Shown one piece after another: positions 24,456-38,454 of a DNA stretch of 64,000 nt. How positions within the stretch are numbered: the first letter of the stretch is position 1; each line of letters opens with the position of its first letter. Made by a program: the position numbers and the translations under genes. This DNA is from Chelonoidis abingdonii (Eukaryota; Chordata; Testudines; Testudinidae), in contig NC_133770.1 of assembly GCF_003597395.2 (NCBI RefSeq), positions 82,312,055-82,376,054 of the forward strand. Direction: 5' to 3'. The notes beneath the pieces are model-generated. The model searched no databases. It was not told the DNA's origin and worked only from the letters and a program-made list of their open reading frames with translations.

Positions 24456-27400
24456 GTATGCCTGGGGAGACTCATTTGTTTCACTGTTTTGTAGGACGAG
24501 AATGTTGTGCTGGATGAATGTAGACTTCTAATTTGCCTTTGGGTTGAGGAAAGAGAGGATGAGAGAAACTGATGTAAAAAACTAGACATATGGACTGAAG
24601 CTGTGTGCATCTTTCTCTTTGTACTCCAGGGCTTATGCTTTTCCAGACCACTTTCTAAGGAATGAAGGCAGTACAGAAAAATTAGAGACCAAACTGAAGT
24701 GCTTCACCAGGTAGGAGAAATCTATTTGATCACATTCATTCAAGCAGATAGAGGTGGGGCTAGAACATGTTATGAGCAAGATTATTCTTTCTGCTTAATT
24801 GAGGCAAAAAAAGAGAGAGAAAAGGAAGACTAATGTGTGTACAGCAATAAGCAGAGTGTGCAGAGAGATCATGATGCATGTGGAGTTAAAGGACTGCTAA
24901 CCTAATTGGCAGAAATTAGTAATACTGTGTGGCATCATGTATTTGTTCCTTAATTGATTAGTTAGAGTGTGATTCCATGATACTGTACTCTTAAATTATT
25001 TGCTATATGAGTTTCCTAAGGCAAGGCCATGAAGTTATCTCTTGGAGCTAGCAATGAAGTTGTTCTATGCCTGCTATCTATGCAGCCTGTAAGAAGTAGT
25101 TAGTCCTGGTGATTCTGGGGAAATAAGGCAAAATAGACAGTAGCAAATGGAGAGCTTGATCACCACCTGCTTTAAATCCATAATCTTATTTATTTAAAGT
25201 AGCTGCCAAGAGGAGGTTGGAGACAGCCAGCAGGGACTGATTTAAATCAAAGAGATTTAAATCACCAGTTTTAACCACCATTTTAATCAGCAAGCAGGAA
25301 ACCTTGATTTAAATAACCAATTTGAATTGTGATTTTCATTTGTACTTATTTTGCCTAAAGAAAGTTTGATTCTCATTGGTTGGTAACTATTAAAACATGT
25401 TGCTTTCCAACTAAATATAGTCTTTATGCTAAATTTAATTCGTCTTTTTGCTAACCATCTGGATGCACAATATCTATACACATTTATTTGAGCAATTATA
25501 GATCTTAATTTACATGTATTTAGATTTTTAATTTCTATATCTTGTATTAAGTTAGAAAATGGTGAATGATGCAATTCTTATTTACCAGATAATGATGAAT
25601 TTTCTACTTGTGATTTGTGTCCAGCTACATTTGGATAGAAATTAGAATTCAGTTAAAATGCATAAAAACAGTATTTTCCAATTTTTTAAAATTAGCTGAA
25701 TAAAACTACCTTAAATGTGCTAGATATATAAGAAACTAAAAGTAAGTTTACTTAAACATGTTTTGCATTTACAACTAACTGATTTATTAAACAAAGGCAG
25801 TAAGTAGTCAGTGAATTGAACTGATTTTTTCTGGCCATTTTGTTCTTCAATATTTTAGAAGTGGTAGCTTTCATTCTCTTAGACCTAATTTCTATTCATA
25901 GATTGGAAGAGGAAAATCAAGCTTTCCTGCTTTAAAAACAACAACTCTGAACTGGTTTCTTAATTATGAATGAACTAGTCATTGAACTGAAGTAGATGAA
26001 TAAACAGAAAATGAAGAAAATTAGTCTCTCTGTACCTGCAGAAGAGGCTACTGCTATCAAAAACTAATTAGCACTTAAGCTGGTTCCAGGTGCCGGCATT
26101 TGACTTCCATGAGTTCAGTGGTCTGACTTTTTATACTGGTTAGTATAATTATTTCTACTGAATTTCAATTATTTTAATAGTTTATGATAAGTGTAGGCTT
26201 TAACATAATGGTGCATGGTGATGGCTATTAATCCACTTGGAATACAGGACTGATGGTCACTCTGAAATCGCCATAAATTCATATTGCCCCAGATTGTTTC
26301 ACTACAGGAGTAACATCTGAGATTTTCAAAGCCAATTAAAGGATAGAGCCTCACTGGTTTCCTGAAAATTAATAGAAGCTGTGTGACTAAATACCCCAAA
26401 TCTCAGCCAAATGGTGTGGCCCATTACCTTCTGTTAACTCTGGTCTCCAACAAACTAGCTTGTCTTTTGTCCTTTGAAAACTTGAGTACTGCATTCTCTT
26501 GCATTTCCAGTTTGTCTTCAAAATCTTGTGCTGTTTCCATATACTGTGGGAAATCCTTTTTATGTTACAGCAACTGTGATAATTTTGTATTGTTGCCATC
26601 CATTAGGGCTATGTTTCCCAAGCTTTTGAAAGTTTGTTTCATTTTCAACTCTTCCATATGTTATTAAAGGCTCTCCCATCCTGATGTAAGGATCTTCCTT
26701 GCTCCCCTGACTAGTTCTTCATGGTCCTCTGGGGAGGCGTGAAGAGGAATGGGCATGTCCCCACATTTTAGGAAATGTTGCTTTAGGGGTTCCACTGTTT
26801 GTATCAATATCATGTTCTCACTTTAGACTTGTCTTCCTTAGCTAGTCATACTAAGAAAATCCTTTCCCTTGCACCACGAACATGTATAACTTATAGGGCT
26901 GTTCTTGTTTTTCTTGACAGACTTTCCACTTGTGTATGTATTTGTATGTCTTGTCCTTAGAAAAGAACACTATACTTAGCAATTGGTATATTGGTTGCAT
27001 GCTGATTGCAAATTATCTTTTAAAAACTCTGTGGGAGTAAGTCTGGTTGTAAATTAATGTGTGACAAACACTGTTGTGTGGTCCATGGCTTTTCATGAAC
27101 ATCAGGAAGTTACCCCAGTTTTTTCTACTGTATTTGGTTTAATAATGTTGTCCAGATGTTTATACTCTAGCAGTGTTGTTCTGTGAGAAAAACACAAATG
27201 CCACATTAACCACGAATATAAAATACATCTGCACAGGGGGATCAGTTTAAAGACAGTTAAAAGGTAAAATGAGTTTACAAGAGATAATCTTGGCTTCTAA
27301 GAACATCGTTTTCACACTTTTCTAATGTAAACTCTTCTTTCTATTAGAGATTAGCCTGAACTGTAACTCTGGGACTTTGGGAACTCAATTAGGTACTTTC

Positions 27401-27529
27401 ATTCCATATCTGCCTAGTTTGTAAGGGACTGCTGAGAGTGAAACTACAGTCGTACATCAATTTTTCATCATCATATAAAATGGATTTTGTTTCACTGTCC
27501 AGAGAAACATTTGATGTGATTCCAACTAG
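24456..27529. other. non-coding stretch, AT-rich
   Basis: No exon or RNA gene could be supported. At about 25232-25320 gatttaaatca words occur in both orientations, probably the end of an old DNA transposon that I cannot bound. Everything else is AT-rich single-copy-looking sequence. Confidence 0.4.
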
Positions 27530-30500
27530 CTTAGGGGGAAAGGTGGTGGAGTAGCACTCTATATCAGTGATGAGATTAACTGTAAAGAAATAAGAAGTGA
27601 TGGAATGGATAAGACAGAATCTGTCTGGGCAAAAATCACACTGGGAAAGAAAGCTACTAGAGCCTTCCCTGAGATAGTGCTTGGGGTGTGCTACAGACTG
27701 CCGGGATCTGATCTGGATATGGTTAGAGACCTCTTTAATGTTTTTAATGAAGTAAACACTAATGGGAATTGTGTGATCATGGGAGATTTTAACTTCCCAG
27801 ATATAGACTGGATGACAAGTGCTAGTAAGAATAGTAGGGCTCGGATTTTCCCGGATGCGATAGCTGATGGATTTCTTCACCAAGTAGTTGAAGAACCAAC
27901 AAGAAGGAATGCCATTGTAGATTTGGTTTTGGTGAGTAGTGAGGACCTCAGAAGAAATGGTTGTAGGGGACAACCTTGGTTCAAGTGATCATGAGCTAAT
28001 TCAGTTCAAACTAGATGGAAGGATAAACAAAAATAGATCTGGGACTAGAGTTTTTGATTTAAAAAGGGCTAACTTTAAAGAATTAAGGAAATTAGTTAGG
28101 GAAGTGGATTGGGCTGAAGAACTTGTGGACCTAAAGGCAGAGGAGGCCTGGAATTACTTCAAGTCAAAGTTGCAGAAACTATCAGAAGCCTGCATCCCAA
28201 GAAAGAGGGGAAAAAATCATAGGCAGGAGTTGTAGACCAAGCTGGATGAGCAAGCATCTCAGAGAGGTGATTAAGAAAAAGCAGAAAGCCTACAAGGAGT
28301 GGAAGATGGGCAGGGATTAGCAAGGAAAGCTACCTTATTGAGGTCAGAACATGTAGGGATAAAGTGAGAAAGGCTAAAAGCCATGTAGAGTTGGACCTTG
28401 CAAAGGGAATTAAAACCAATAGTAAAAGGTTCTATAGCCATATAAATAAGAAGAAAACAAAGAAAAAGAAGTGGGACCGCTAAACACTGAGGATGGAATG
28501 GAGGTTAAGGATAATCTAGGCATGGCCCAATATCTAAATAAATACTTTGCCTCAGTCTTTAATAAGGCTAATGAGGAGCTTAGGGATAATGGAAGGATGA
28601 CAAATGGGAATGAGGATATGGAGGTAGATATTACCACATCTGAGGTAGAAGCCAAACTCGAACAGCTTAATGGGACAAAATCAGAGGGCCCAGATAATCT
28701 TCATCCAAGAATATTAAAGGAACTGGCACATGAAATTGCAAGCCCATTAGCAAGAATTTTTAATGAATCAGTAAACTCAGGGTTGTACCGTACGACTGGA
28801 GAATTGCTAACATAGTTCCTATATTTTAAGAAAGGGGGGAAAAAAGTGATCCGAGTAACTATAGGCCTGTTAGTTTGACATCTGTAGTATGTAAGGTCTT
28901 GGAAAAATTTTTGAAGGAGAAAGTAGTTAAGGACATTGAGGTCAATGGTAATTGGGACAAATACAACATGGTTTTACAAAAGGTAGATTGTGCCAAACCA
29001 ACCTGATCTCCTTCTTTGAGAAGGTAACAGATTTTTTTAGACAAAGGAAATGCAGTGGATCTAATTTACCTCGATTTCAGTAAGGCATTTGACACGGTTC
29101 CACATGGGGAATTATTAGTTAAATTGGAAAAGATGGGGATCAATATGAAAATTGAAAGGTGGATAAGGAACTGGTTAAAGGGGAGACTACAACGGGTCGT
29201 ACTGAAAGGTGAACTGTCAGGCTGGAAGGAGGTTACTAAGTGGAGTTCCTCAGGGATCAGTTTTGGGACCAATCTTATTTAACCTTTTTATTACTGACCT
29301 TGGCACAAAAAGCGGAATGTGCTAATAAAGTTTGCGGATGACACAAAGCTGGGAGGTATTGCTACACAGAGAAGGACCGGGATATCATACAGGAAGATCT
29401 GGATGACCTTGTAAACTGGAGTAATAGTAATAGGATGAAATTTAATAGTGAAAAGTGCAAGGTCATGCATTTAGGGATTAATAACAAGAATTTTAGTTAT
29501 AAATTGGGGACACATCAGTTGGAAGTAACAGAGGAGGAGAAGGACCTGGAGTATTGGTTGATCACAGGATGACTATGAGCCGCCAATGTGATATGGCCGT
29601 TAAAAAAGCTAATGCGGTTTTAGGATGCATCAGGCGAGGTATTTCCAGCAAAGATAAGGAGGTGTTAGTACCGTTATACAAGGCACTGGTGAGACCTCAT
29701 CTGGAATACTGTGTGCAGTTCTGGTCTCCCATGTTTAAGAAGGATGAATTCAAACTGGAACAGGTTCAGAGACGGGCTACTAGGATGATCCGAGGAATGG
29801 AAAACCTGTCTTATGAAAGGAGACTCAAAGAGCTTGGCTTGTTTAGCCTAACCAAAAGAAGGTTGAGGGGGGATATGATTGCTCTTTATAAATATATCAG
29901 AGGGATTATATTAGGGAGGGAGAGGAATTATTTAAGCTTAGTACCAATGTGGACACAAGAACAAATGGATATAAACTGGACACTAGGAAGTTTAGACTTG
30001 AAATTAGACGAAGGTTTCTAACCATTAGAGGAGTGAAGTTCTGGAACAGCCTTCCAAGGGAGTAGTGGGGCAAAAGACATATCTGGCTTTAAGACTAAGC
30101 TTGATAAGTTTATGGAGGGATATGATGGTATGATGGGATAGCCTAATTTTGGCATAATTTGGCAATGATCTTTGATTATCAGCAGGTAAGTATGCCCAGT
30201 GGTCTGTGATGGGATGTTAGATGGGATGGGATCTGAGTTACTATACAGAATTCTTTCCTGAGTGCTGGCTGGTGAGTCTTGCCCACATGCTCAGGGTTTA
30301 ACTGATCGCCATATTTGGGGTCGGGAAGGAATTTTCCTCCAGGGCAGATTGGCAGAGGCCCTGGAGGTTTTTCGCCTTCCTCTGCAGCATGGGGCACGGA
30401 TCACTTGCTGGAAGATTCTCTGCAGCTTGAGGTCTTCAAACCACAATTTGAGGACTTCAATAACTCAGACATAGGTTAGGGGTTTGTTACAGAAGTGGGT

Positions 30501-30590
30501 GGGTGAGATTCTGAGGCCTGCATTGTGCAGGAGGTCAGACTAGATCATCATAATGGTCCCTTCTGACCTTAAAGTCTATGAGTCTATGAA
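27530..30590 (+). mobile_element. CR1 LINE, 5'-truncated, with complete 3' end
   Basis: About 3.06 kb of CR1 starts inside the endonuclease domain and runs to the 3' tail cttaaagtctatgagtctatga. It is the best-preserved LINE here and has the full 3' UTR. The 5' boundary near 27530 is where endonuclease similarity begins. No clear target duplication was found, as is common for CR1. Its tail matches that at 16305-16358. Confidence 0.88.
27539..30080 (+). pseudogene. CR1 ORF2 remnant (endonuclease and reverse transcriptase)
   Basis: The endonuclease end is seen as GGGVALYI (about 27544), GDFNFPDIDW (about 27782), EEPTRRNAIVD (about 27892) and GSSDHEL (about 27984). The reverse transcriptase follows: SEGPDNLHPRILKE (about 28681), YLDFSKAFDTVPHG (about 29067) and the catalytic FADDTKLGG (about 29332). 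The C-terminal part spans 29554-30021 ([15 protein letters not shown]). The product would nick DNA and copy LINE RNA at the target. It is broken: at least one frame change near 27960, more near 28240-28470 and 28815-29055, and others around 29282 and 29550, so no single frame survives. Confidence 0.88.
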
Positions 30591-30595
30591 AAAGT

Positions 30596-32714
30596 TCACT
30601 TTCATAACTTTCTACAGAACCATGATGGCTTTGGTCTATGCCAGACTGGAATTACAAGAGCTTTGAAAGAACTTGTTTTGTCTATCAACTAAGTAAGCCT
30701 GGTGAGCCACAAAATGGCTATGCCAGCGTGAGAGTGCTAGGGAACGCAGGAGAAAGCACCAGACAGCATTTATAATTTGGTTGCTGTAGCATAAGGTGGA
30801 TGGCAGATATGACCCTGCAATTTCTGCTCATCAGAATGGCTGTGGTGGGGGAACATTGGCAACAGCTATTAAATATGGATAGCAAGGTTTTTCCTGGGAG
30901 CGGCATCAATCCACATTTCTGTTGTTTAGCATCATAGGTTGGTCTGTGATGTCTTTTGGAGATGTGCTAAAACTGAGCACTGCCTTTAAATGGACCTTAA
31001 AGTCAGGAGCAATTTCCACAGCTGAAGTCTAGTTTCTAATTTGATCCCATCTTTCAAAATTGAGAGGAATTTCACAAACTTGACAACTAAAATAGTCAGC
31101 TCACAGGTGTGCAAGCACACCTCTAATCATGTACCACAGCCTCTGTAACTGGTTCTAAACCAAGATCACTTGCCTTTTGGCTCTGGACAGGAAGAGCCCA
31201 TCTAACAGGTTTAAAGAGTCACATCAACATTCCACCCTAAATCAGATATTAGAGAGAGTCTTATATGGGGCAGATCTTGAGCTCCCTTTGGCCTGTTTTG
31301 TGCTGCTCAGAGCCTGAAAAGCTACCTAAATGGGCAGCTGGTGATTCCCCTTGTGCAGCAAAATCCCCCAGTGGCGCACAGCCAGTGGGGATGGTGTGTT
31401 GGGCTGGAGACCGGAGCAGGCGTGGCCTTAGAACCTCATGCTCTTACAATCCCCAGACAGTAGAATGATCTCTAGGGGGGCCGTTACCTTGATAGTAGCA
31501 TAGAGCAATTGCTTCTGGGTCTGAATCAGTCCCTTGCTGAACCCAGGATTGGGGGAACAAAAAAGGTGTCTTAGAGCCCTCCTTTTCTCCAAACTTTTGT
31601 GTTGTACCAAGCTTAGCTCAGCCAGAGCCTCCCTCTCTTAGGCTGTACATCTCTTAGGGATCTATATTTCTGGTATCATGCTGAGACCAGTACATCTGGA
31701 GTTGCATTTCATATTTAAGATTTAAATCCAAATTTCCCTAGCATATGCCTCTCTGACATCGCCATTTCAATTTAACTGAGTATAATAACTTGGGCAGGAA
31801 TATTGTCCAGAGTTTTTAAGAAGTCAGAGAGAAAGATATGTGAAGGTACACTGGGGAAATTGGACAGCCTCTTCTTCACAGCATCTGGAGTATTTCATAG
31901 GCATGCTTAGTGAAATCTACCCGTGCCCTTCTCAAAAGCAATCAGACCAGGCAGATTCGGAGTCATCGCTCTGGAGAAAGAACCTGAGCAGAATGTGTAA
32001 GAAGATTATATTAGAATTTAGGCAGGCAAGGCTTCTACACAGAATTATTGAGAAATGATGCAGAAACATACACACAATCCCAGTCTTATAAATTAGGCTT
32101 CCTCTATTTCTTCTACGTTATTTGGAGACACTTTTATGTGTTTCCAACTAAAGATATCTAGTCACAAATCTCTAATCTGTGTTTATGAGATTTCAACCCT
32201 CAACCACATTCCACTCAGAAAAGCAAGCCAAGATGGGATAAATATTTTTGATGAATAATTGTTAATAATGTTTCATTACCCTGAGATTTGCATGAATATT
32301 TCAGCACTCACAGCAGAAGCATAAATAAACTCCTTGGGAAAAACAAAACAAAAACCTCCCGTAGAAACCCTGCCAGCTCCTAGCACAGATCTTGGAACTT
32401 TAAAAAGTCTGTGTACATGGATTTTATTTCACACTATAGGCTCATTTAATATGATAAACTCAGAGGCTTCCTATACTTTGCAGCTCTAATCCTTTGGGGG
32501 ACCCTTAGCCTAAAAACAGAGGGGACTAAATCTAATATACTCTGCTTACATTGCCACCTTCAACAAAGGCAAAACAAATAATCTCCTGCTAGCACCAAAT
32601 CAAACCACATTCTAGCATTTGAAGAATTCTTTTTGGTGCCTTAAAGAACATCAAAATTTACCACACTTCAAGGAATATTGTACACATGGTCACCATTCTT
32701 ATTATTAGTGGTGG
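30596..32714. other. non-coding stretch, no gene seen
   Basis: No exon, RNA gene or clear element boundary could be supported. Confidence 0.45.
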
Positions 32715-32975
32715 TAATATCATTGTAACATCTAGAGGTACCAACTGAGATTGGAGCCCCCTTGTGCTAGGCACGGTAGAAATATAAGGTAAGAGACATA
32801 ACCTGTGCCCTGAGGAGTTTACAATTTATATAGCCAAAGGGTGAGAGAGAAATAAAGTCACTTCTCATCATACTGAAGGTGACATGGCAGGTCAGTGTCA
32901 GAGCCAGGAACAGAACCAGATCTCCTGGGTCCGAGTGCAGTACCTCATCCGCTAGATCATGGTGGAATTTCACCA
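32715..32975 (-). repeat. L3/MIR-like relic
   Basis: The word order aggtaccaactgagat, cttgtgctaggcacggtag, cctgaggagtttacaattta, ggcaggtcagtgtcagagcc and the end ctagatcatg follows the old amniote L3/MIR-type repeat. Strand is by convention and uncertain. A second, shorter piece of the family is at 51985-52100. Confidence 0.5.
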
Positions 32976-34776
32976 GAGGCAGGGAAATAGTCCCAACCTT
33001 CTTTCCAGCTGCTAGAATTCTAAAATGGGCTTCCTAAGAGCCCCTTCCAGCAAATCACTGGAGCAGGGCCAACTTGCAATTATCCTAAGCCGCGCTAAAG
33101 TAAGGAAAGGAGAACTCCTCTGTGAAGATACACAGGCTTTCCTCAATCATGGGTCAAATTTAAAACACGGTAATGTGCATATTGCTTATTCCCCTCTACA
33201 TTTAGGTTAAACTCCAGACCTTTCTGGTCTTGCTTAGCATATGATCATGACAGACCAAACTGCTGCAAGGACACCAGTCTAGTCTATTGTGGAAACAAAC
33301 AGTTCTTTAAATGCACAAGTATTAGTTACTTGACAGTTAAGAAATAGCTTATTGGGTAATTATTTATGAAAATAATAGGGACTAGTTCTTCCCGATATGA
33401 CCCTGAGCTTCACTGGGGAGGGAGAAGTGGTGTCTTGCTTGAGTGGTGTTGTCAGGATGCACCAAGCCTTTTGAAATATAAAAGCCTACCAGGCACAGGG
33501 AAGAGGAGTGCTTTATAGAGCTCTTCAGTTCTGGTACTTGTTCATTATTTCACAGGGTGAGCACAAACACATAGGTAAGGTAATTACCACTGCATGGCCT
33601 CGTGACCTCTCTCAAAACCGGGACATTCACCTCTAAGGTTTCCATATGTTCTTTTTCAGTTCTAATTTTGTTTTCTTTGTTCTGGTCTGGCTTCATTTTT
33701 CCTGTTAATTGCTAGAAACATTTTTTCCAGTTCCTGTAAAAAATGCCTTGCAGATGAGTATAAAACAGCTTTGTAAGGTCGCAGGTTGGGAGCAGTTGTC
33801 ATAAACCCAACTTTCTTGCGTGTTCATTCCACTGATATCAGATCTGGACAGCTGCTATCGTTGTATGGTCAGAGTAAATTATTTATCTTTCTAAAGAGAT
33901 TAAGATTAATATGTTTACCATAAACGATGTTGGGTTAATGTGCTAAACTTTATTTGTGCCTGACTGTCACTACTAAATCTGAGGTTGCAGTTTCAATGAT
34001 CTTAATCATCACAGATACTTTCCACAAATATTTTATTCACCAGCTGGCTGCCATTATTGAAAAGGAAAATTGGATACTGATGACAGTACGTCCACTGGTA
34101 GTGAAAACATTGTCTGCTTCCTGTCTTTCTTTGCATGTGAATCATGCTGTACTTTGTTGACCTCAGTTGATCTCCAGATGGAAGTTCTTTTTTTCTGCTT
34201 TGTATAAGACAAGGCCATCATGTACAATGCAAATCTTTTCAAAGCATTTCTTTTTTTGCAGATCAACCCTCAGTCTATAAATCCTTTGTTTGAAAGCATT
34301 AGCTAGCTTTTAGTCTCTCCTCCTCTTCATTGTTGTTCTACACACTACACCTTCACACGTAACTGGGAGTCACAATTTACGAAGACTCAATTCTATTTAA
34401 ACCATATTTCATTGACACCTTATCCTGGCATGTACTGTATAATAAGAGCTCCTCACTGTGTGAGATCAAACCTCCTTAAACAGCTGATTTGAGGTTTGTT
34501 CCTGATGTTCCTAGTGTGTTTTCTGTGGTCAAGTTTTTGCATTATTTAGTGTGATGTGATCTTCAAGTGGCTTGTGAGGAGGCATCCACTGGTCACATCT
34601 CCCTGGCTGAGGCAGAAAGAGAAGCAGAATTCTTCATTTTCTAAGTCCCGGGGGAACCAGGGTAGGCTAGGGAAAGTGTACCATGCTGACTCCTGTTACA
34701 TAAATTTAGATGTAACATATGGGCCCCAAAGAGTCAAATATGTTAACGTAACTCTGCAACTGTCCAACATTCAATT
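32976..34776. other. non-coding stretch, no gene seen
   Basis: No exon, RNA gene or element boundary could be supported. Confidence 0.45.
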
Positions 34777-34972
34777 GTGCCACCTTAGAGACTAACAAAT
34801 TTGGTCTACAGCCCACTTCATCGGACACATAGAATGGAACATATACACATACAGAGAACATATCTCCTCACTATATGTTCCATTCTATGCGTCCGATGAA
34901 GTGGACTGTAGCCCACGAACACTTATGCTCAAATAAATTTGTTAGTCTGTAAGGTGCCACAAGTACTCCTGG
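34777..34972. repeat. foldback repeat, first copy
   Basis: The left arm (gtgccaccttagagactaac at 34777, then cacttcatcgga, then tagaatggaacatat) is the reverse complement of the right arm (atatgttccattctatgcg at 34873, tccgatgaagtgg, gttagtctgtaaggtgccac ending at 34960). The left arm lacks about 23 bp present in the right arm. It shares the gttagtct.taaggtgccac end with the foldback at 63476-63710. Confidence 0.75.
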
Positions 34973-34980
34973 AATTAGAT

Positions 34981-36536
34981 AAAGCATGTACTCATTGATC
35001 AGAGAAATGTTTTTCTAGAGCAAATTAAAGTTGGTGATCCTGTTAAAACCCTAGCTGAGGAAGAAAGGGGTACATTCTTGGTCAGTGTTGTATTGTTGGC
35101 TAGTATAGCTTGTGAAAGTGAGCCTAACCAATGTAAAAGTAATCCACTTAAGGTAGCTCAGTATGATGAGCTACTGTCTGGGAAAAGCAGCAATGCGTTT
35201 GTTGAAAGTGGCAAATTGCGTGTTAAAGAAGCTGTCCCACTCTCCAAGCAATTTTCTGTGCACAGCCGTGTGTGCTGGGACAAGGGAAACAATATCAAAA
35301 GCTGTTTGTCTGTTAAATGGGAATGTTTCTCCAGCTCTTCTTTGTCTGTAAAGCAGACAGAAGAAGCCTGTCAGCCCATGGTAGTTGAAAGTTTGTCAGT
35401 TGTCTCAGAGCTGGGTCTGGATTTAACTGAAGCCCAGGACAGAATGTTCCTAAATTTGTGTCTACAATGGGGAATTACATTGTAACTAGGTTGCATCTAG
35501 TTAATGTCATAAATAGCTCCCAGGGACTAAGCAATTCTGATGCTTCTATTTTGCCTGTTACTACTGTGTTGCTGGGTAAAGATATATGACAACCGTGTCT
35601 GACCAGGTTGATGATATAGCCAGGGCACAAGGAAAGCATAAAGGTGATTTGACTATGTTACTCACTGACAATGTGGAAACTTGTAACAAGGAAGAGGATG
35701 CTTTTAACCTTTTGACCATGGAGTCTAGCAGCTTGCCTGAAAGGGGGTTGTGTAAATATCCTTCTGATGGGCCAGAGGTGATTCTGGATATAAGTGAAAC
35801 TCAGAAGGAGTTTGGTAATTTGTCTGTTGTGCCAAAGTCAGTTCTGGACATAAATAAAGCTCAGAAAAAATCTGTTGCAGTTCATAATATTGCAGGAGGG
35901 AAGGAATGTCTTAGTGAAGTCTTTGAAGTCTGTAAAAAGTCAATAGCTGTGCCCAGTGGGGGTGAAAAGGTATTATTACTTCACTTAACTCTTAATGGGC
36001 CGTTGTTGATAGTAAACAGTCTCTCTTATGAGGAAAGTGTGTTGATGCTTAATGGCCAAAGTCTTTCAAGTAAAAATGAATCCATTGAATTTGCTTTGGA
36101 AAAATATAGTGTGGCTAGGCTTTGTTAAGTAATATTGGAAGTGAACAGTCTGTCTCAGGTTCAAGGAAAAGGCTGGATTCCTGGCTTTACACAACAGAGG
36201 AGCCTTGTGAATAGACCCATAGACACTTTGGATTTGTCATGCGATTTCTTAGTAAGCTATATTGTGTATGATACCTTGTGGATGCAGAAATTGATAGATG
36301 GAAAGCAGGAGAACTGTAGTTCAAACATAATGATAGAAAATGGTTGTGTCACTTTAAGACATGGGGCCCAGGCGAGTTACCTAGCTAACAAGGGAAAAAA
36401 GAAAGGCGAGTTAACCCTTGAAACGCAAACTGCCCTTATAGACTTGCCTCACTCATCTCTAAAATACCAAAAAAACCCCAAAGTGGTTAAACTGGAAGCC
36501 TACGTTAAGGAAAACCCTAGAGTAAGTGCTCTCTGA
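34981..36536 (+). pseudogene. unidentified open-frame stretch, retroelement-like
   Basis: About 1.5 kb is unusually open on the plus strand: a frame through 35485, a short one in another frame to about 35588, then one frame from 35586 to 36536 broken only by a TAA at 36126-36128. The predicted text is hydrophilic and Ser/Lys/Glu-rich, with a repeated motif VLDI..(T/A)QK (about 35779 and 35839, 60 bp apart) and a related L.LTEAQ near 35421. I do not recognise the family and see no zinc knuckle, protease or polymerase motif. It starts directly after the foldback at 34972. A decayed internal part of an LTR retroelement is plausible; a lineage-specific gene remnant is possible. Confidence 0.4.
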
Positions 36537-38446
36537 AAAACCTTAATGTCAACGCATAGACCAAACCCTGGAATCACTAAAGTGTTTCACAAAGTATGGA
36601 CTAAGGTTTTTAACTTGGGCCAAAGCATTGCAAGGAATTCAATATAAACACAGCTCATATCAATGTTGGAAGGTCTTTAAATTGTATCCAGAAGCTCTAA
36701 TTGCTCTCTTATATACCAATCTCGCAGTAGGGGTATGATATTGTCTAATTAAAATATAACCATGCAAATCATTATTTCTACCACTGTTTTATAATTGCAA
36801 CAAATTGTATAGAAAGTGTAATGTGTTAGATCCTTTGGGATTGGTAGAACCTTTTTAATATAATGAAATAAGATTTTCATTAATCCTCATCATATCTGAC
36901 TTGGGGGCCTAGGTGGAAGCCCAAGGCTTGGTTACTTTAAGGGAACTGTGGTGTTGACTTCTGAGTAACCAGTGAAGGAGCTGTTTTGTGCTGGCCTGGT
37001 AAACCTAAGTATTGGAATATCCACTAGCTTTGGAGATTGTCTACCCCATTCTTTGCAGTTCACCCTAATGGAGTGGCCTCAGCTGGCTTCCCTGAGACCC
37101 CAGCATCAATAGAACTGTTTTGTCTTATTAAGATAATTCTGCAATGCATTTTATGTACTTTATATAGTTTCTCCCCAACTCATAGGATAATGTATTTAAG
37201 TTTTAAAATTGGTCTTAGCAAAGAAGTTTCAGTGGTAGGGGAGGTAGTATTCAGAAAGAGCAATTTGAAAATGACAGTAGAGCACAGAGCTACGTTTTTA
37301 CCTCAGGCACTGATTTAGACCATGTTTTACTCTTCTGAAGAAAAACTGAGGGAAGGGGACAGAGGGTCCAGAAAGCTTCATACTGCTCAGCTTATGGAGT
37401 TTCTTTCTACTGCTCCCCTAAAAGTGGACGGGCCTGGGGGCAGTGGAAGTGCTCAGGCCAAGGGATCCAAGCCTGAGGAGTCCTGATGTCTGTGGGAAAC
37501 TCCTCTCCCATCTTTGCAGATCTGCAGGATTTTGCAGGGAAGGTCTGACCTCTGTAGTGAGCTATTCCTCTGCCCCTCCCTGAACAATGGTTCTTGGAGA
37601 GTCTGTGCTGCTATCGACTGCTTTGCCCAGGAGTTGTGCTTTAGAAGCCATGGGGATGCCGGAGATAATGAGCAGCATTAACTCATGTGTGAATAATATA
37701 TGTTAAGCCACCTACAGGATCTGGAGGAGAGAAAACCGTGGAAACCATTGGCTCCCACCCCTCTATCCTGACATGCAGAGCCCCAAAACCATAGGGGTTG
37801 GAGGGACTTTGACAGGCTCTGATGCAGCAGGCAATTATGAAGCGGAGCTCATATATTCGTGGAATTTAAATGCCAGAAGGGACATTTGGATCTATCTAGT
37901 CAGGTCTCCTGCATAACACAGGCTGAAAAATTAATAGTTGCTGCACCTCATTTTCTCATTCCCTCCTCTGCACAGGACCAACCCACCTGGCTCCCCTCTG
38001 CTCCTGTCAGCGCAGGGGGTCATCCAACCCCTTTAGTCCTAATGTTTACCAAATATATTTTCTTCCATCTGCTAACATTCTGTGCTTTGTACTCTGGAGT
38101 TCAGTTCCAATCCTGGCCAGACCTTGAGGGTAGTATTAGAGAGCAGGCAGCTTTTCAAGGGCAGCTGGGAACTGGGCAGGAAGAGCAGAAGTGGCTCTTC
38201 AGCCATATCAGAAAAACAACAGATGAAATCTTCCCATCTGAGCTTGCGAATGCAAAAATAGATGAGTCTGGGCTCCATTGCTGTGGTTCAACATTTCTTT
38301 TTCTTCTGGTCAACAGGTTGTTGTCACATAGTTTACATAAGATAAAACATTTTTTTAAAAGAAGTCTCTCTGCCCATTTCAACAATTTCCATTGCCTGTG
38401 CTGAATACATGGCTCAAACTTGTGTCTTCCATGGGTCAAGAAAGGG
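36537..38446. other. non-coding stretch, no gene seen
   Basis: No exon, RNA gene or clear repeat boundary could be supported. Several 70-180-codon open frames occur without motifs. Confidence 0.4.
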
Positions 38447-38454
38447 GGTGGAAA

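Noticed and set aside
27389..27973. 194-codon minus-strand open frame
   Set aside because: It is antisense to CR1 endonuclease sequence with clear plus-strand motifs.
37859..38404. 181-codon plus-strand open frame
   Set aside because: No domain, no splice signals forming a gene, and ordinary codon content. Treated as chance.
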